Part shown: one piece after another, positions 54,554 through 64,000 of the stretch | Layout of the letters: every line of letters begins with the position of its first letter | How positions within the stretch are numbered: position 1 is the first letter of the stretch | From: Takakia lepidozioides | Taxonomy: Eukaryota; Streptophyta; Takakiopsida; Takakiales; Takakiaceae | Length of the DNA stretch: 64,000 nucleotides | NCBI GenBank assembly: GCA_030704615.1 | Contig: CM060733.1 | Coordinates: 43,090,001-43,154,000 of the forward strand | Direction: 5' to 3' | Notes under the pieces: generated by a model | What the model was told of the DNA's origin: nothing | Seen by the model: the letters and a program-made list of their open reading frames with translations, nothing else | The model's database searches: none | Made by a program: the position numbers and the translations under genes

Positions 54554-55540
54554 TTCATCCTATATATACCTTTGCCTCTAACCTGACTATTCGGAATTGA
54601 GATGGTGACTGAAACCTGGGCATGGTCAAAACCTACCGCCCGATGGGTTCCTGGGGTAGACGGGCAGTCCACTGGATGATGTTTAATGAGGCGTAGATCC
54701 TGTCAAGCCTTGCCATGTGAGGATGGGCTAACTCTCTACCATTTGTCCAGGTAAAGAACGGCTGATTTGTGATACTCGATTGCTGGTGGATCCAGTCAGT
54801 CTCAATGAGATAATTGTGGTTTTGGGCCAGTTGTAACCATCTATCGACATCCTCAGTGGCTGATCCTGCTAAACATGAGCCTCTTCTATCTGTAGGTTGT
54901 TCCACCATGTTAAAGTCCCCCGCTATGATCCACTGGTTTATACCCTGTTGGTCCCTCATTTTGGAGTCAACTAGCTCCGACCAGAATGCCACTCTTTTGA
55001 AGGGGCAATTGGGGCATAGATATTAAGTTTCCAAGATTGTTTGGCAGGGAGAGGGAGCAGAACTGAGCTCTACCAGGGCCCGGGCTCCTCGATGTCAACA
55101 TTTCCTTGTGAATACCTCTTGGGTGCAGTTCCGGTTTAAGGCCTACTCCCTGAGTGCTGGGTTGATTTCCCTGCCTTTGCTCTATGCAAATTTTCTCTTT
55201 TCCCTTGCAAGCTGCTTCCATTGGGTGCATCTTCCCAGCTTCGAGATACATCGGATCTGTCAAATGGCCCTGAATCTTTGTCCCTCTTGGTGTTGGGCCC
55301 TTCCTCCTCCACTGTGGGTTGGTTGGCGGTGGTGGCCCAATTTTCCCTCCCATCCCTAGGGATCTTTTCCTCTTACCTGATGGGGCAATCTGTTTTGATG
55401 TGTCCTGTTTCACCGCAGTTTAAAGCACGCCGAGGAGGCTAACTCTTCCAACAGTCTGATTGTGAAGTAATTGCCTTCTTCGTCAATGGGAAGCTTGACA
55501 AAGTCCGGCAGTGTGCCGCACCATTTTTGCAAACTTTATC

Positions 55541-57814
55541 TTTTCGCATTTGTTCCTTGCATTTAATATATTATCTATCTCGGTGAAAACATAGAATACT
55601 TTGATTCTATATTTCACATTTATTTGTAACTATTATTCTCATGGAAACTGTCAGTGCTGAAGGTTTCAATTTTATGTTTTAAATAGTTATTATTTTTATT
55701 TCAAGAAAATCAAGACAACCAGTACTAGCATTTCAGTTTTGTGATTAGGGTGGAGCCATTACGCGACTAGCCGCTTGTTGATGTATGTGTTGGGCAAGTG
55801 CGAGTGGAGTTTAGCTTCTTGTTAATGTAGAGTAGATTTATAGAGCCTACTATTCAACCCATCGACGACTTGTAAAGGACCATTTTTAAGGATTGAACCA
55901 AGGATCACCCTGGTTAAGCACCGGCGAGATGCTCCGAGAAAAAAAAAAAAAAAAAACAGGTTTCCGTTACCTCTTTACCAACAACTGTTGAACACCCAAT
56001 CATTTTGCGGAGGTCCGGCCATTGAGAAGTGTGTATTCTTCACTTTGTCGGCAGCATCATGCAACATACTAGCACCTGAATCATCGCCGATATGTAGCAC
56101 AAGTTTCATTTAAAAAATTCAGCCAGTACAAAGATGGGATAAGGACAAGAGAGTCGTGAGAGGGAAAAGGGGGGGCCTTGGTGGGTGGACGGGTGGGCAG
56201 GGGTTGGAGGAACAGTTAGAAGAGGGAAAAGCACAGTTTAATTTATGGAAGGTAAAAAATAGCCGCAGCATTGGAAGCACCAATGGCGGGCTCCGATTAG
56301 AGTTTTTTTTTTAGTACTTGGTGGGCTCCCTGGGGGGCCAAAACAAATAGGAGCATAGCTATATTACATAATAGAGTACATACAAATGAGTGAATACAGT
56401 GATAATTGTTTTGTCAATTATGGTATGTCACCATAGCTTACTTCAATACAACGAGTCTCTTTTTTTTTCTCTTTCTCTTTTTCTTTTTGGGACGGATGCC
56501 CTTGAAATTTATATAAATGGGGACAAAAGCGTCGAGGCATAGACAAAGAGGGAAAAAATAACCTCTGGAGGGTGCCATGAAGGCTGACCCAGGAAGGCAC
56601 TCAGGCTTCGAGAACCAGTCATTCTTTTGCGTAATCGAAAACATGCAAATGTTCCTTTCGCCTCTGCAAGCACGGCCGATTGTAAGCATTCGCATTCCTC
56701 ATAAATTTACACCCTTAAATCATTGATGATGTGCCACAAGTTATGGTGATGAATCCCATGCTATTAATATTTCAACTCATGGGGACACTCAGTCACACTC
56801 CCATGATACATGACTGCACTACACAATTCAAATTTGTAACATCATAACAATTCTTTCCTCTGCGGCGCCATCCCACAAAGGCCCAATTTGAATGATGCCG
56901 CAGAACAAATTGCTGTGGAGTATGGGTGGCAAGCCCTGGTCACTTGGAGGGGCCACAGAGAATGTAAACATGACAACCCCCGAAACACGTGAGAATTTGA
57001 AAATCCCAAAATCATTCGCGACACCTGCTACTGGAATAATCGAAGCAACGTGCAAATTGCCAGTTGCAAACTTCACATTCGCGTAGGCTTGCTTGTTACC
57101 ATTGTCACCCCAGATGCTCACTCGCAAACAATACTATACCACACCCAGTACAATAGTGTTCCGGATTTCACTTAAAACACGGGGACAAAGGCGTGTCGGA
57201 AAAATTTACGTGCAGTGGGTATGTTATAGGAATTGTTGGGATACATAGTTTGCAGCGGGCGCAATGCAGTTTTTTTTATTTCTGGCGAAATCTCGTACTT
57301 TTTCGACCTCAAAAAATAAAATAAAATATTCTGTCGTAAATTCCCTATTTTCTCATGTATGAAAACGCATAAAATACAAATCTCGGATGAATTCGCCAAA
57401 TATGGATGATATACATGGATGAACGTACCGATGAGGATGATTCTATCCAAAAATCAGTGGACGAACAGAAAATATGGCTACCTATTTCCTGCAAAACTCA
57501 GTAGCCACTCCTGTTATTTTCCAAATTCCAAAAAAAAACACTGCGGCGCAATGTGTAGCCTATGGAGAGCCTGGATGCCACGTTGGGCCACAGGATTTCT
57601 CTTTTCTTTTTTCACAGGGTTACCTGGAGAGACGGGTTCAGTGAGTCTGTGGCACCATTTCTTTTTCTTTTTTTTTCCCAGAAAGGGGATGAAAACTTTA
57701 TTTAAGGGATAAAAAACTAATTAGTTACAAAACAAAAATAGCTAATCCCTTTTGGTAAATTAAAAAAAAATAGTTAGAGAGTTTTGAAATTAGAGGGGCT
57801 CAAGAAAAGAAAAG
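55541..57814. other. intergenic, simple-sequence rich, no gene seen
   Basis: Contains an 18-A run at 55939-55956 after a structured-looking segment (GGTTAAGCACCGGCGAGATG), possibly a retroposon 3' end. Near 56455-56510 is a pyrimidine tract next to GGGACGGATGCCC, similar to the LINE 3' hairpin/A-run on the minus strand, and there is a T-rich tract at 57658-57680. These look like further truncated retroposon tails. No frame has a recognisable domain. Confidence 0.45.
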
Positions 57815-57895
57815 AAAGGGAAGGGAAGGGAAGGGGGGGTGGGCCGGGTGAGGGACGGACGGACGGGCGGGGCAGGGCCAGCTGGGACGGGTCCA
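57815..57895. promoter_or_regulatory. G-rich leader tract upstream of the GT34 gene
   Basis: Runs of GGG/GGGG (GGGAAGGGGGGGTGGGCCGGG, then GGACGGACGGACGGGCGGGG) 100-180 bp before the start codon. The tract could form G-quadruplexes in DNA or the 5' UTR; this is inference from composition only. Confidence 0.3.
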
Positions 57896-57995
57896 GCTCT
57901 CTCTCTCTTGTGCGTGCCTGCCTGCCTGCTTCCAGCTTCGCCATTGTTTCTGCTTGTTGCTGCAAGAGAGGGCTAAGTAGAGAGGGGGAGGAGGG

Positions 57996-59339
57996 ATGAG
58001 GGAGAGCTTCATGAAGGGGTTGCCCAGCATGAAGGGCTGGAATTACGCACGGGCGTTTGCGGGGCCCAAGTCGAGGCAGATGCAGAACACCATGAAGAAT
58101 GTGAAGGTGACCATCTTGTGCGGGTTTGTGACCATTCTGGTGCTGCGAGGTACCATAGGGGCCGGCAGCTTTGGAGGTCAAGCACAGGACCTGCATGAAA
58201 TGAGGGAGAATATGGCTGGAGCTACTACCAAGGAGCCCCGCCGAGTGCTGACTGCTGATAATGAGAAGGAGCGCGAGGAAGATGAGCGGGAGCCCGTGCC
58301 GGACCCGAATGTGCCTTACAGTCTGGGTCCTGCTATCTCAGACTGGAATGAGCAGCGGGAGGTGTGGCTGAGGAAGAACCCGAGTATGGCTACAACCGTG
58401 AAGGGGAAGTCCCGGTTTTTGCTGGTGACAGGATCGCAACCCAAGCCTTGTGATAATCCTGTGGGTGACCATTATCTCCTCAAGTCGATCAAGAACAAGA
58501 TCGACTACTGTCGGTTGCATGACATTGAGATCTTTTACAACATGGCACATTTGGACCAAGAAATGGCTGGTTTTTGGGCGAAGCTGCCGCTGCTGCGGAA
58601 GCTGATGCTTGCCCACCCAGAGGTGGAGTGGATATGGTGGATGGACAGTGATGCTATGTTCACAGATATGGTGTTTGAGCTTCCCATGGAGAAATACAAG
58701 GATTACAATCTGATTCTGCATGGCTTTGATGAGCTGGTTTACAACCAAAAGAGCTGGGTGGGGCTCAACACTGGCAGCTTTTTGTTCCGAAATTGCCAGT
58801 GGTCGCTCGATCTGTTGGATGCGTGGGCTCCTATGGGTCCCAAAGGTTATGTGAGAGTGGAGGCCGGGAAGGTGCTCACTAAGACACTCACTGGAAGGCC
58901 AGAGTTTGAGGCAGACGACCAATCTGCACTCATCTATCTTCTAGTCACAGATAAACGATGGGTCGATAAAGTTTTCTTGGAGAGCTCCTACTACTTGCAC
59001 GGCTACTGGGTGATTTTGGTGGAGAGGTACGAGGAGATGATGGAGCACAATCATCCGGGCTCTGGGGATGATCGATGGCCCTTTGTCACCCACTTTGTAG
59101 GTTGCAAGCCTTGTGGGAGCTATGGTGATTACTCGGTGGAGCGATGTCTTAAGCAGATGGAGCGTGCCTTCAACTTTGCAGACAACCAGGTGCTTGACCT
59201 CTATGGCTTCCAGCATCGGAGTCTTGGGACAGCAAAGGTGAAGCGCATTAGGAATGATACTGCGGATCCCTTACACCTTCACACCGACCTGCCAGGGCTG
59301 CAGTTGTCTACTAATTCCTCTCAAACTAGGCCGTTTTAG
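57996..59339 (+). CDS. GT34 xyloglucan 6-xylosyltransferase-like protein
   Basis: An intact intronless frame of 447 codons. A short basic cytosolic tail precedes a single membrane anchor (VTILCGFVTILVLRGTIGAG, residues about 34-53), giving Golgi type II topology. A variable stem (about 55-110) is followed by the catalytic domain: KPCDNPVGDHYLLKSIKNKI, then WIWWMDSDAMFTDM with the Asp-x-Asp metal/UDP-sugar site, HGFDELVYNQKSWVGLNTGS, and WPFVTHFVGCKPCGSYGDYS near the end. These blocks are typical of plant XXT enzymes, which transfer xylose from UDP-xylose to the glucan backbone of xyloglucan. The start at 57996 fits the homologue layout; an internal ATG at 58014 is the next option. Galactomannan galactosyltransferases are in the same family, but the LRGTIG anchor and DSD context favour XXT. 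No damage seen. Confidence 0.93.
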   Translation: MRESFMKGLPSMKGWNYARAFAGPKSRQMQNTMKNVKVTILCGFVTILVLRGTIGAGSFGGQAQDLHEMRENMAGATTKEPRRVLTADNEKEREEDEREPVPDPNVPYSLGPAISDWNEQREVWLRKNPSMATTVKGKSRFLLVTGSQPKPCDNPVGDHYLLKSIKNKIDYCRLHDIEIFYNMAHLDQEMAGFWAKLPLLRKLMLAHPEVEWIWWMDSDAMFTDMVFELPMEKYKDYNLILHGFDELVYNQKSWVGLNTGSFLFRNCQWSLDLLDAWAPMGPKGYVRVEAGKVLTKTLTGRPEFEADDQSALIYLLVTDKRWVDKVFLESSYYLHGYWVILVERYEEMMEHNHPGSGDDRWPFVTHFVGCKPCGSYGDYSVERCLKQMERAFNFADNQVLDLYGFQHRSLGTAKVKRIRNDTADPLHLHTDLPGLQLSTNSSQTRPF

Positions 59340-62300
59340 AGGTGGCATATTACATGAAGACGGAGGCACGTTCTTGCGTCCCTCGTTATGTCCTGTACAT
59401 AACCTTGTTGTTACCGGTCACCTGTTTCATTCTTTAATCTAGCAACTTAAACATTTGATCGACTGTTGGCTGTCTGATAAGCCCTAGGATTCGTGAAATG
59501 GAATATTAACAATGGACAAGGATTCTTCAGCAGGTTTTGCAAAAAACTGTGGTGGGTGTTGGGCACGAGAGATGTTGGGATGTATGCATCTTGTAGGGTG
59601 TGTATTCGCATCTGCCTGTGATGCAAACACCGAGCTTTGGTTGTTGAGCATCGGAATGCGATCTCGCAAAGCAAAAAATCTTGCCTTCTGTGGCTACCTC
59701 TTGTTTCTCAGTCTGCTATCAAAGTTTTTTGCAGCAGGGTTGTGGGGCCTCAGGTGTTGGTAATGCCTGGCACTCTGACATCTGCATCCAACACTTCCGG
59801 CTCCTCTCTGCAGCTTTTAATGCCATAAAGAGACGTTTTGGCCAGTCACTAAAAAAGGCTTGTGACATGCTTTCGGCAGCCTTAAGATATTTGGTGAATG
59901 AAATGTTATCTTATTGGGCGTTGCATTGTCGAAATTCTCGGAGAATCTGCGTTTGCCCACAAATTGTGGTCTGAAGGACGAACGTGGAAGATAGGTTTCG
60001 CAGGTCTTGAGATCTTTTCCTTGTCAAACGGTCTTGGGTTTACGTGGTGATTGACGTCCACATTTAGGATGCTTGTGTGTCTGTAGGGAATCATCTTTCC
60101 TGAAAAACGGCCTAAACTTCATATCTGGAAGAAAAATGGTTTCTAAGGAGCAGAACAGCGATGCTGGAATGATGCATCATCATGATGCCTCTTGGCTTTC
60201 CAGTGGGCCAAGGATTCTTGACATTGAATGCTATTTATGGGCAAGGATTCTTCAGCAGCCTTGACATTAAAAGCGCGGAAAGCCGCGACCGCGTCACCAA
60301 AGAACCGAGGCCCGGGAGGGCACCAAAGCAGCGAAGTTAAGAAATCCAGGGAAAGACAGAGAGAAAGGAAAGAGACCAGCGAGCGAAAGAAGCAGCCGCC
60401 ACCAACATAACAGAGTACCAAGGAATTTCAATTGAGTCTTAAAATTTGGAGTTTGGAGCCTTGCGATGGCGCTTGTTCACCGCCCCGCCCCATCTTCACC
60501 CACAGCATACGAGTTTCCAATGTTTGTCCATCCAAGCTGAAACGCATCAGTCGGAAATACAGGTGCAGATCGATGATGCCACCCTTGCCCGAGGTGAGAT
60601 CAAAGGGGATCTTCCATCTGAAGATCTGGAAATAGCATGGGGGAGTCAACTGTCTCTTCCTGGAAAGCAAAACTCAGAGACGGAACTGCCTGCCATCTAG
60701 TCAGAATCCGCCACCACATCTCCATCCTTTGCAACCAGTAAGACCCTCTGAGAAGCACGAGCAATTGCTAAGGCTAACTTCTGCCCGGTTTGAAAACGAG
60801 GGAGCTCTAAGGTAGAACCCGGGTCCGATGTTGGCTAGCAGCATAAGAGAGCAAACAAGTATCATGGTCACAACCCTTCAAACATGCCCACTGACTTCCG
60901 GATATCACTGGTTCAGTAGTGGATTCACACTCTGAGTCCTGTTGCAAGTAGGGCCCCAAGGCATGTTTTTGGGCCATATCCTTCATCACAGGAGTGTGTG
61001 CTGATAGGTTTTCTGATCAGATGATTCAAAGGCAAATAAAAATTGTACACTCATTCTCAATCCACTAATCCTACCCCTTTGCATAGAGCATCAGAGCTCA
61101 TGAAAACAGGGAGCACATGAGCAATAATAGGACTAGAAATGGCTCCCTCATTATCCACCACAATTCCAAAATGTACCACAGTTTCCTGAAAACTATAAAA
61201 TAGTGGGATTTTGTTCATGGATTGAAAAGTTGGTGGTATGAATGAAGCAAACAGTGTATTCAATGCAGCCATAGCAAGCTGGGATGACCAAGCCTCTCTC
61301 ACAACCGAGCCACAACCAAGTATCAAGCAAACTGCCTCCAAAGTTGCGGTGCCTCAAACAAAATTTGCTTCACAAGAAATGCTCGATAGAAATGTTTTAC
61401 AGGACCCTGTGACAAATTTGGGCTACCGTCGCTGTCCTTTAGAAAACTCCATATCTGTCACCAACCTGCCCATGTCAACTGCGGCCCTGAGTGTGCACAA
61501 CGTAGGCACACAAAAAGCCAGACAAATCAGGTGAGCTGCAGGCAGGGTGCCAGGCTTTGGCACCACCTGAGGCCCCACACTCCACTGCAAACTTTGGAAG
61601 CTGGCAAGCTACAAACAACAGGTACTTACTATATACCCCGTAGCCTGCTGCTGCTTGTCCGTGTGACAAGTCAAGTCAGAAGCCAACGACGATGGGTACG
61701 ATGAAGAATTCACAAAGTGAATGAAGTAATCGTGCAGAGCACTGCTCAGCTGATGATCCAGGTGCGGGACCGATCTGTCTGATCCGTAAAGTGATGAGCT
61801 TGTGAGAGAGAAATTCTGGGAACAAGGAAGTGATCATGGCTGCGCTTCATACCAGGTTGGCAGGGTTCGGAATCGCAAGAAGACGGAGATGGGCACCATG
61901 GGACCCCAAGATTGCTGCTCGCAAGGAAATGATGCCTGGACTCGCGCAGCTTCCGTGTTGCAACCCGCCCGCTCTCCCATTCTGTCAAGGTGCCTAAATT
62001 CGTCACAAACTGTTTCGCGAAAACAATATGCGCATTTCTGTTTCTATGTATGCACATTGTCTTGTGTGTCGATGTGGTTCTCTGAGAGCAAGACATGCTT
62101 GCTTACGCAAAGGCATGTGTAGCCTAATGCAGGGTCAAGTGGCAGACAAGAACATGGAGGAAATGGAAATGGGTAGCGTCATTACAGCCGTCAGCGCAGC
62201 TCTGGGGAGAGGCCTACGTGGGTCTGATATACTGGACAGCCCTGGTGGAGTTCGTACGCAATGTGTATTGGTTCCAGTTACAAAAAGGAGGGATAGCAAC
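59340..62300. other. 3' flank of the GT34 gene and intergenic DNA, no confident gene
   Basis: The word CAAGGATTCTTCAGCAG recurs at about 59519 and 60242, so part of this is repeat. 60428-60670 on the minus strand carries the frame related to the fragment at 33169-33387. Frames at 61057-61341 (minus) and 61238-61534 (plus) show no known domain. Confidence 0.4.
60428..60670 (-). other. frame related to the captured fragment at 33.2 kb
   Basis: Minus frame of 80 codons with FDLTSGKGGIIDLHLY, followed by RFSLDGQTLETRM. The shared segment with 33353-33381 is at 60570-60604. It may be an exon remnant of the source gene or another copy of the same repeat. Family not recognised. Confidence 0.3.
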
Positions 62301-62309
62301 AGAGAGGCG

Positions 62310-62606
62310 GGGTTTATGGTCTATCTGTTTACGTCCGCACTAGTGCTGGCACACCCCTCCTGCGGTCCTACTTGCAGAGGCACGCGTGGTCGCGGGCGCT
62401 GTTGCTGCTGTGTGGCCTGGTTGGCATCTGGGGCCAGTTCCTGTCTTCCCCTCTCACTCGTCCAGCATTTTCTGCAACAGCCACGGGCATCCTTGGGATC
62501 TATGTCAATGATGGCCTGTGGGCTGCCACTGCGGCACGAAGGAGGAGGGCTGCATTTGGCGTTGTGGGAGCCTTCTGCTTTTGCAGGTGAGGTCTTTGAG
62601 AGGTGC
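62310..62606 (+). other. possible membrane-protein exon
   Basis: Frame around 62372-62590 reads WSRALLLLCGLVGIWGQFLS and GILGIYVNDGLWAATAARR, protein-like, with a hydrophobic stretch followed by basic residues. It ends AFCFCR at a TGA. A donor-like GTGAGG follows at about 62587. It may join the segment at 63122 onward, but the splice structure is not certain. Confidence 0.25.
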
Positions 62607-63121
62607 GGGTGGAGAGCATGGCAGTAGGAAATTCGGAGGAACGTGCGAGTCAAGTGTTTGGTATGACTATGCCCAGACGCGAGCTTGAGAGAATCCCAGT
62701 GGTGGAGATGGTGTCTTAGCTACACGAGATTGTTTTGAGTTGGGTGGGAATTGGTGACAAAAATGCCTTTTTGACATTTTATGTCTTCAGGAACTTCGTG
62801 ATGTAGATGCTGTCTATTTCCATATGATGTTCGCTGAATTTGATGAGATGTCTGTTGTGCGCGGTTTAGCTAGATATGTTTGTGCTGGGTATGATATTCA
62901 ACCCCACACAGCAGAGTACATTTTATGGAGTCTGCTGTCAGTATGGTTATTCCCTACAACCACTATGTGATCTGAAGCTTCTCATTTTCATGCTGCCTTT
63001 TGATATGTTGCCTAGCAGAGACAATTGTGATGTTGCTCCCTCTCTCCTCCCTACTTTTCTCTCTCTGGATGTCCTCACAGTTTATAGAATATTATTCCAG
63101 GTTCTGTGATGGGCTTATGCT

Positions 63122-64000
63122 GGCCCAAGGTGGTGGGGGTTTCTGCTGGTGGGCTTGTTCTCTGGTGTAGTGATTGCACTGCTATTACTCACAGAGGATC
63201 TGGCACCTTTGGATGACTGGCACTCTGAGCAGACGCCCGGTAAAGTGCTTGTTCTTGCTGTTACCTACCGGAGGACCTCCGTCCCCGAAAAAGGCAGAGC
63301 AAGCCCTGGCTCTGAGGATGACTGTGATGATGGTTCTGGCATGACACCGCTTTCTGTGAGGATGCGACAAGGCTGCTCTGCTTATGAGCTCCGGGGCTAT
63401 GTGGGGGTTCAGAATGGCCATGGTTTGGAAGGCAACGGGAGTGCGTTGAAGGAAGTCACAGTACCCATTGAACAGGACCACCTAGAGAAGCAACCAAACC
63501 TGATGGAAATGAACACAGACAGAGGGGGATTGTGGGATCTGATAAATGGTGCAGGTGGGTTTGGTGGACACCAGCAACCTGTGGGCACACCTCCGCAGGG
63601 GGGAGATGCCTCGCTAGAGCAGGGAAGTGGCAGGCAGTGGGGTGAGGGTGAAGAGGTTCCATGGGTCCAGCCTGGTGCAGATGGCTCGGAAAGTGACCAG
63701 GAAGTCTACTGCCAGCATGGCTGGCGTTATAACACCCGCGTGTGCATGCGCACATTGCAGCGGAGGGCTACGTGTTTGACGGGGCATTGGGATTTTGTAC
63801 GGAGTACTTGTCTTCTGTTGATGCTACTAGGCGGAGAGTGTTGAGTGTGGGGTCTGGATGCCTCTGGTTCCTGACGCACTGGCTTGCCACAGCCCCAACG
63901 ACAGTGGCCCGTTGGCTGGGTGTCTCACTGATATGGGCTGCACCCCTTGCAATGGTTGCACTGGGGCTGGGCATGGTGGTTGCTGCAGAGGCAGCACGCT
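63122..64000 (+). other. possible exons of a membrane protein, running off the right edge
   Basis: A frame from about 63122 reads WWGFLLVGLFSGVVIALLLL (hydrophobic) then an acidic, Gly-rich region to 63844. From about 63740 a second frame reads AEGYVFDGALGFCTEYLSSV, then DATRRRVLSVGSGCLWFLTH and two more hydrophobic stretches to the window end. EGY..D.ALGFCTEYL resembles the tail of CACTA TNP2-type (DUF4218) proteins as I recall them, so a transposon fragment is an alternative to a host membrane gene. Partial; function unknown. Confidence 0.3.

Larger units (their letters stand above)
50386..55020 (-). pseudogene. LINE ORF2: endonuclease-reverse transcriptase, disrupted
   Basis: The apurinic-type endonuclease is at 54992-54633: WIIAGDFNMVEQPTDRRG and the ARLDRIYASL signature. 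A Lys/Glu-rich linker follows (54486-54025), then reverse transcriptase (53985-53200): YRPITLLNVAYKIIAKALA, then SQTGFIKGRYILDN and LLLDFEKTFDKVEW. The catalytic site appears as FVDDTFLAL near 53205, after an in-frame TAG where Gln belongs. Downstream are LLRNFVWGARHPSEKK and SWKQICLPKK (52800-52690), the usual plant L1 thumb/connector, and a zf-RVT-like end. The frame crosses the miniature element: before it LPLQRLGEGM, after it GLFATAPPLITTT, ending at a stop near 50386. Such enzymes nick DNA and copy LINE RNA by target-primed reverse transcription. Confidence 0.85.
50069..55540 (-). mobile_element. L1-type LINE with nested insertions
   Basis: Read on the minus strand: end of ORF1 with an FTIRLLEELASSACFK region and a CCHC knuckle (CGETGHIKTDCP, 55440-55380); ORF2 endonuclease; reverse transcriptase; thumb and C-terminal region; a stop near 50386; then a 3' UTR ending in GGGCATCGCCC and an A-run (plus-strand T-run at 50070-50076). 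The 5' end is probably truncated near 55540. It carries a 61-bp retroposon (54493-54553) and an 883-bp Mutator-like miniature element (50533-51415). No target duplication was identified for the LINE itself. The 3' boundary is inferred from the hairpin and A-run. Confidence 0.78.

Noticed and set aside
55855-55956. tRNA gene or tRNA-derived SINE before the A-run
   Set aside because: GGTTCAATCC on the minus strand resembles a B box, but there is no credible A box or cloverleaf, and the A-run lies on the wrong side for a minus-strand element.
58338-58922. Antisense frame of 194 codons over the GT34 gene
   Set aside because: It opposes a clearly conserved coding sequence and has no domain signature.

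Overview
This window is nuclear DNA from a land plant. Three host genes support that. A PLS-class pentatricopeptide repeat (PPR) gene, now decayed, lies at about 0.7-3.6 kb. A signal-peptide/coiled-coil/membrane-anchor protein of the Arabidopsis At2g24420/At4g31340 type lies at 7993-9303. A GT34 xyloglucan xylosyltransferase-like gene lies at 57996-59339. The PPR style and the dense nested transposons suggest a large-genome, seed-free lineage (fern, lycophyte or bryophyte), but the sequence alone does not fix the species. There are no rRNA genes, no convincing tRNA genes and no CRISPR arrays.

Layout: 0.7-3.6 kb PPR pseudogene; 8.0-9.3 kb intact coiled-coil membrane gene; 10-14.7 kb repeats, tandem arrays and the probable LTR/leader of a retrotransposon; 14.8-31.5 kb an LTR retrotransposon body (gag, zinc knuckles, aspartic protease, C5-cytosine methyltransferase, PHD finger) split by two younger insertions; 31.8-34.1 kb a long-arm inverted-repeat element; 36.57-48.92 kb a complete 12.4 kb Mutator-like element (MULE) with 9-bp target duplication, a SUMO-protease-like gene and a transposase gene; 50.1-55.5 kb a minus-strand L1-type LINE carrying an 883-bp Mutator-like miniature element and a 61-bp retroposon; 58.0-59.3 kb the GT34 gene; 62.3-64.0 kb possible exons of a membrane protein running off the right edge.

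Nesting can be read at base level. An 11.3 kb MULE (15085-26374, 9-bp duplication) lies inside gag, and removing it rejoins the gag frame. A 721-bp solo LTR (28533-29253, 5-bp duplication) lies between the protease and methyltransferase parts, and removing it rejoins that frame. The miniature element in the LINE behaves the same way, with an imperfect duplication.

The most notable content is the cargo. Three unrelated mobile elements each carry an enzyme-like gene that could act on chromatin: a C5-cytosine methyltransferase plus PHD finger (retrotransposon), a ParB-like plus beta-class amino-methyltransferase-like protein (first MULE), and a Ulp1/C48 SUMO-protease-like protein (second MULE). 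All three are disrupted here, and many of the nonsense codons are explained by a single C-to-T or G-to-A change. Each MULE is also filled with its own short motif, in coding and non-coding parts alike.
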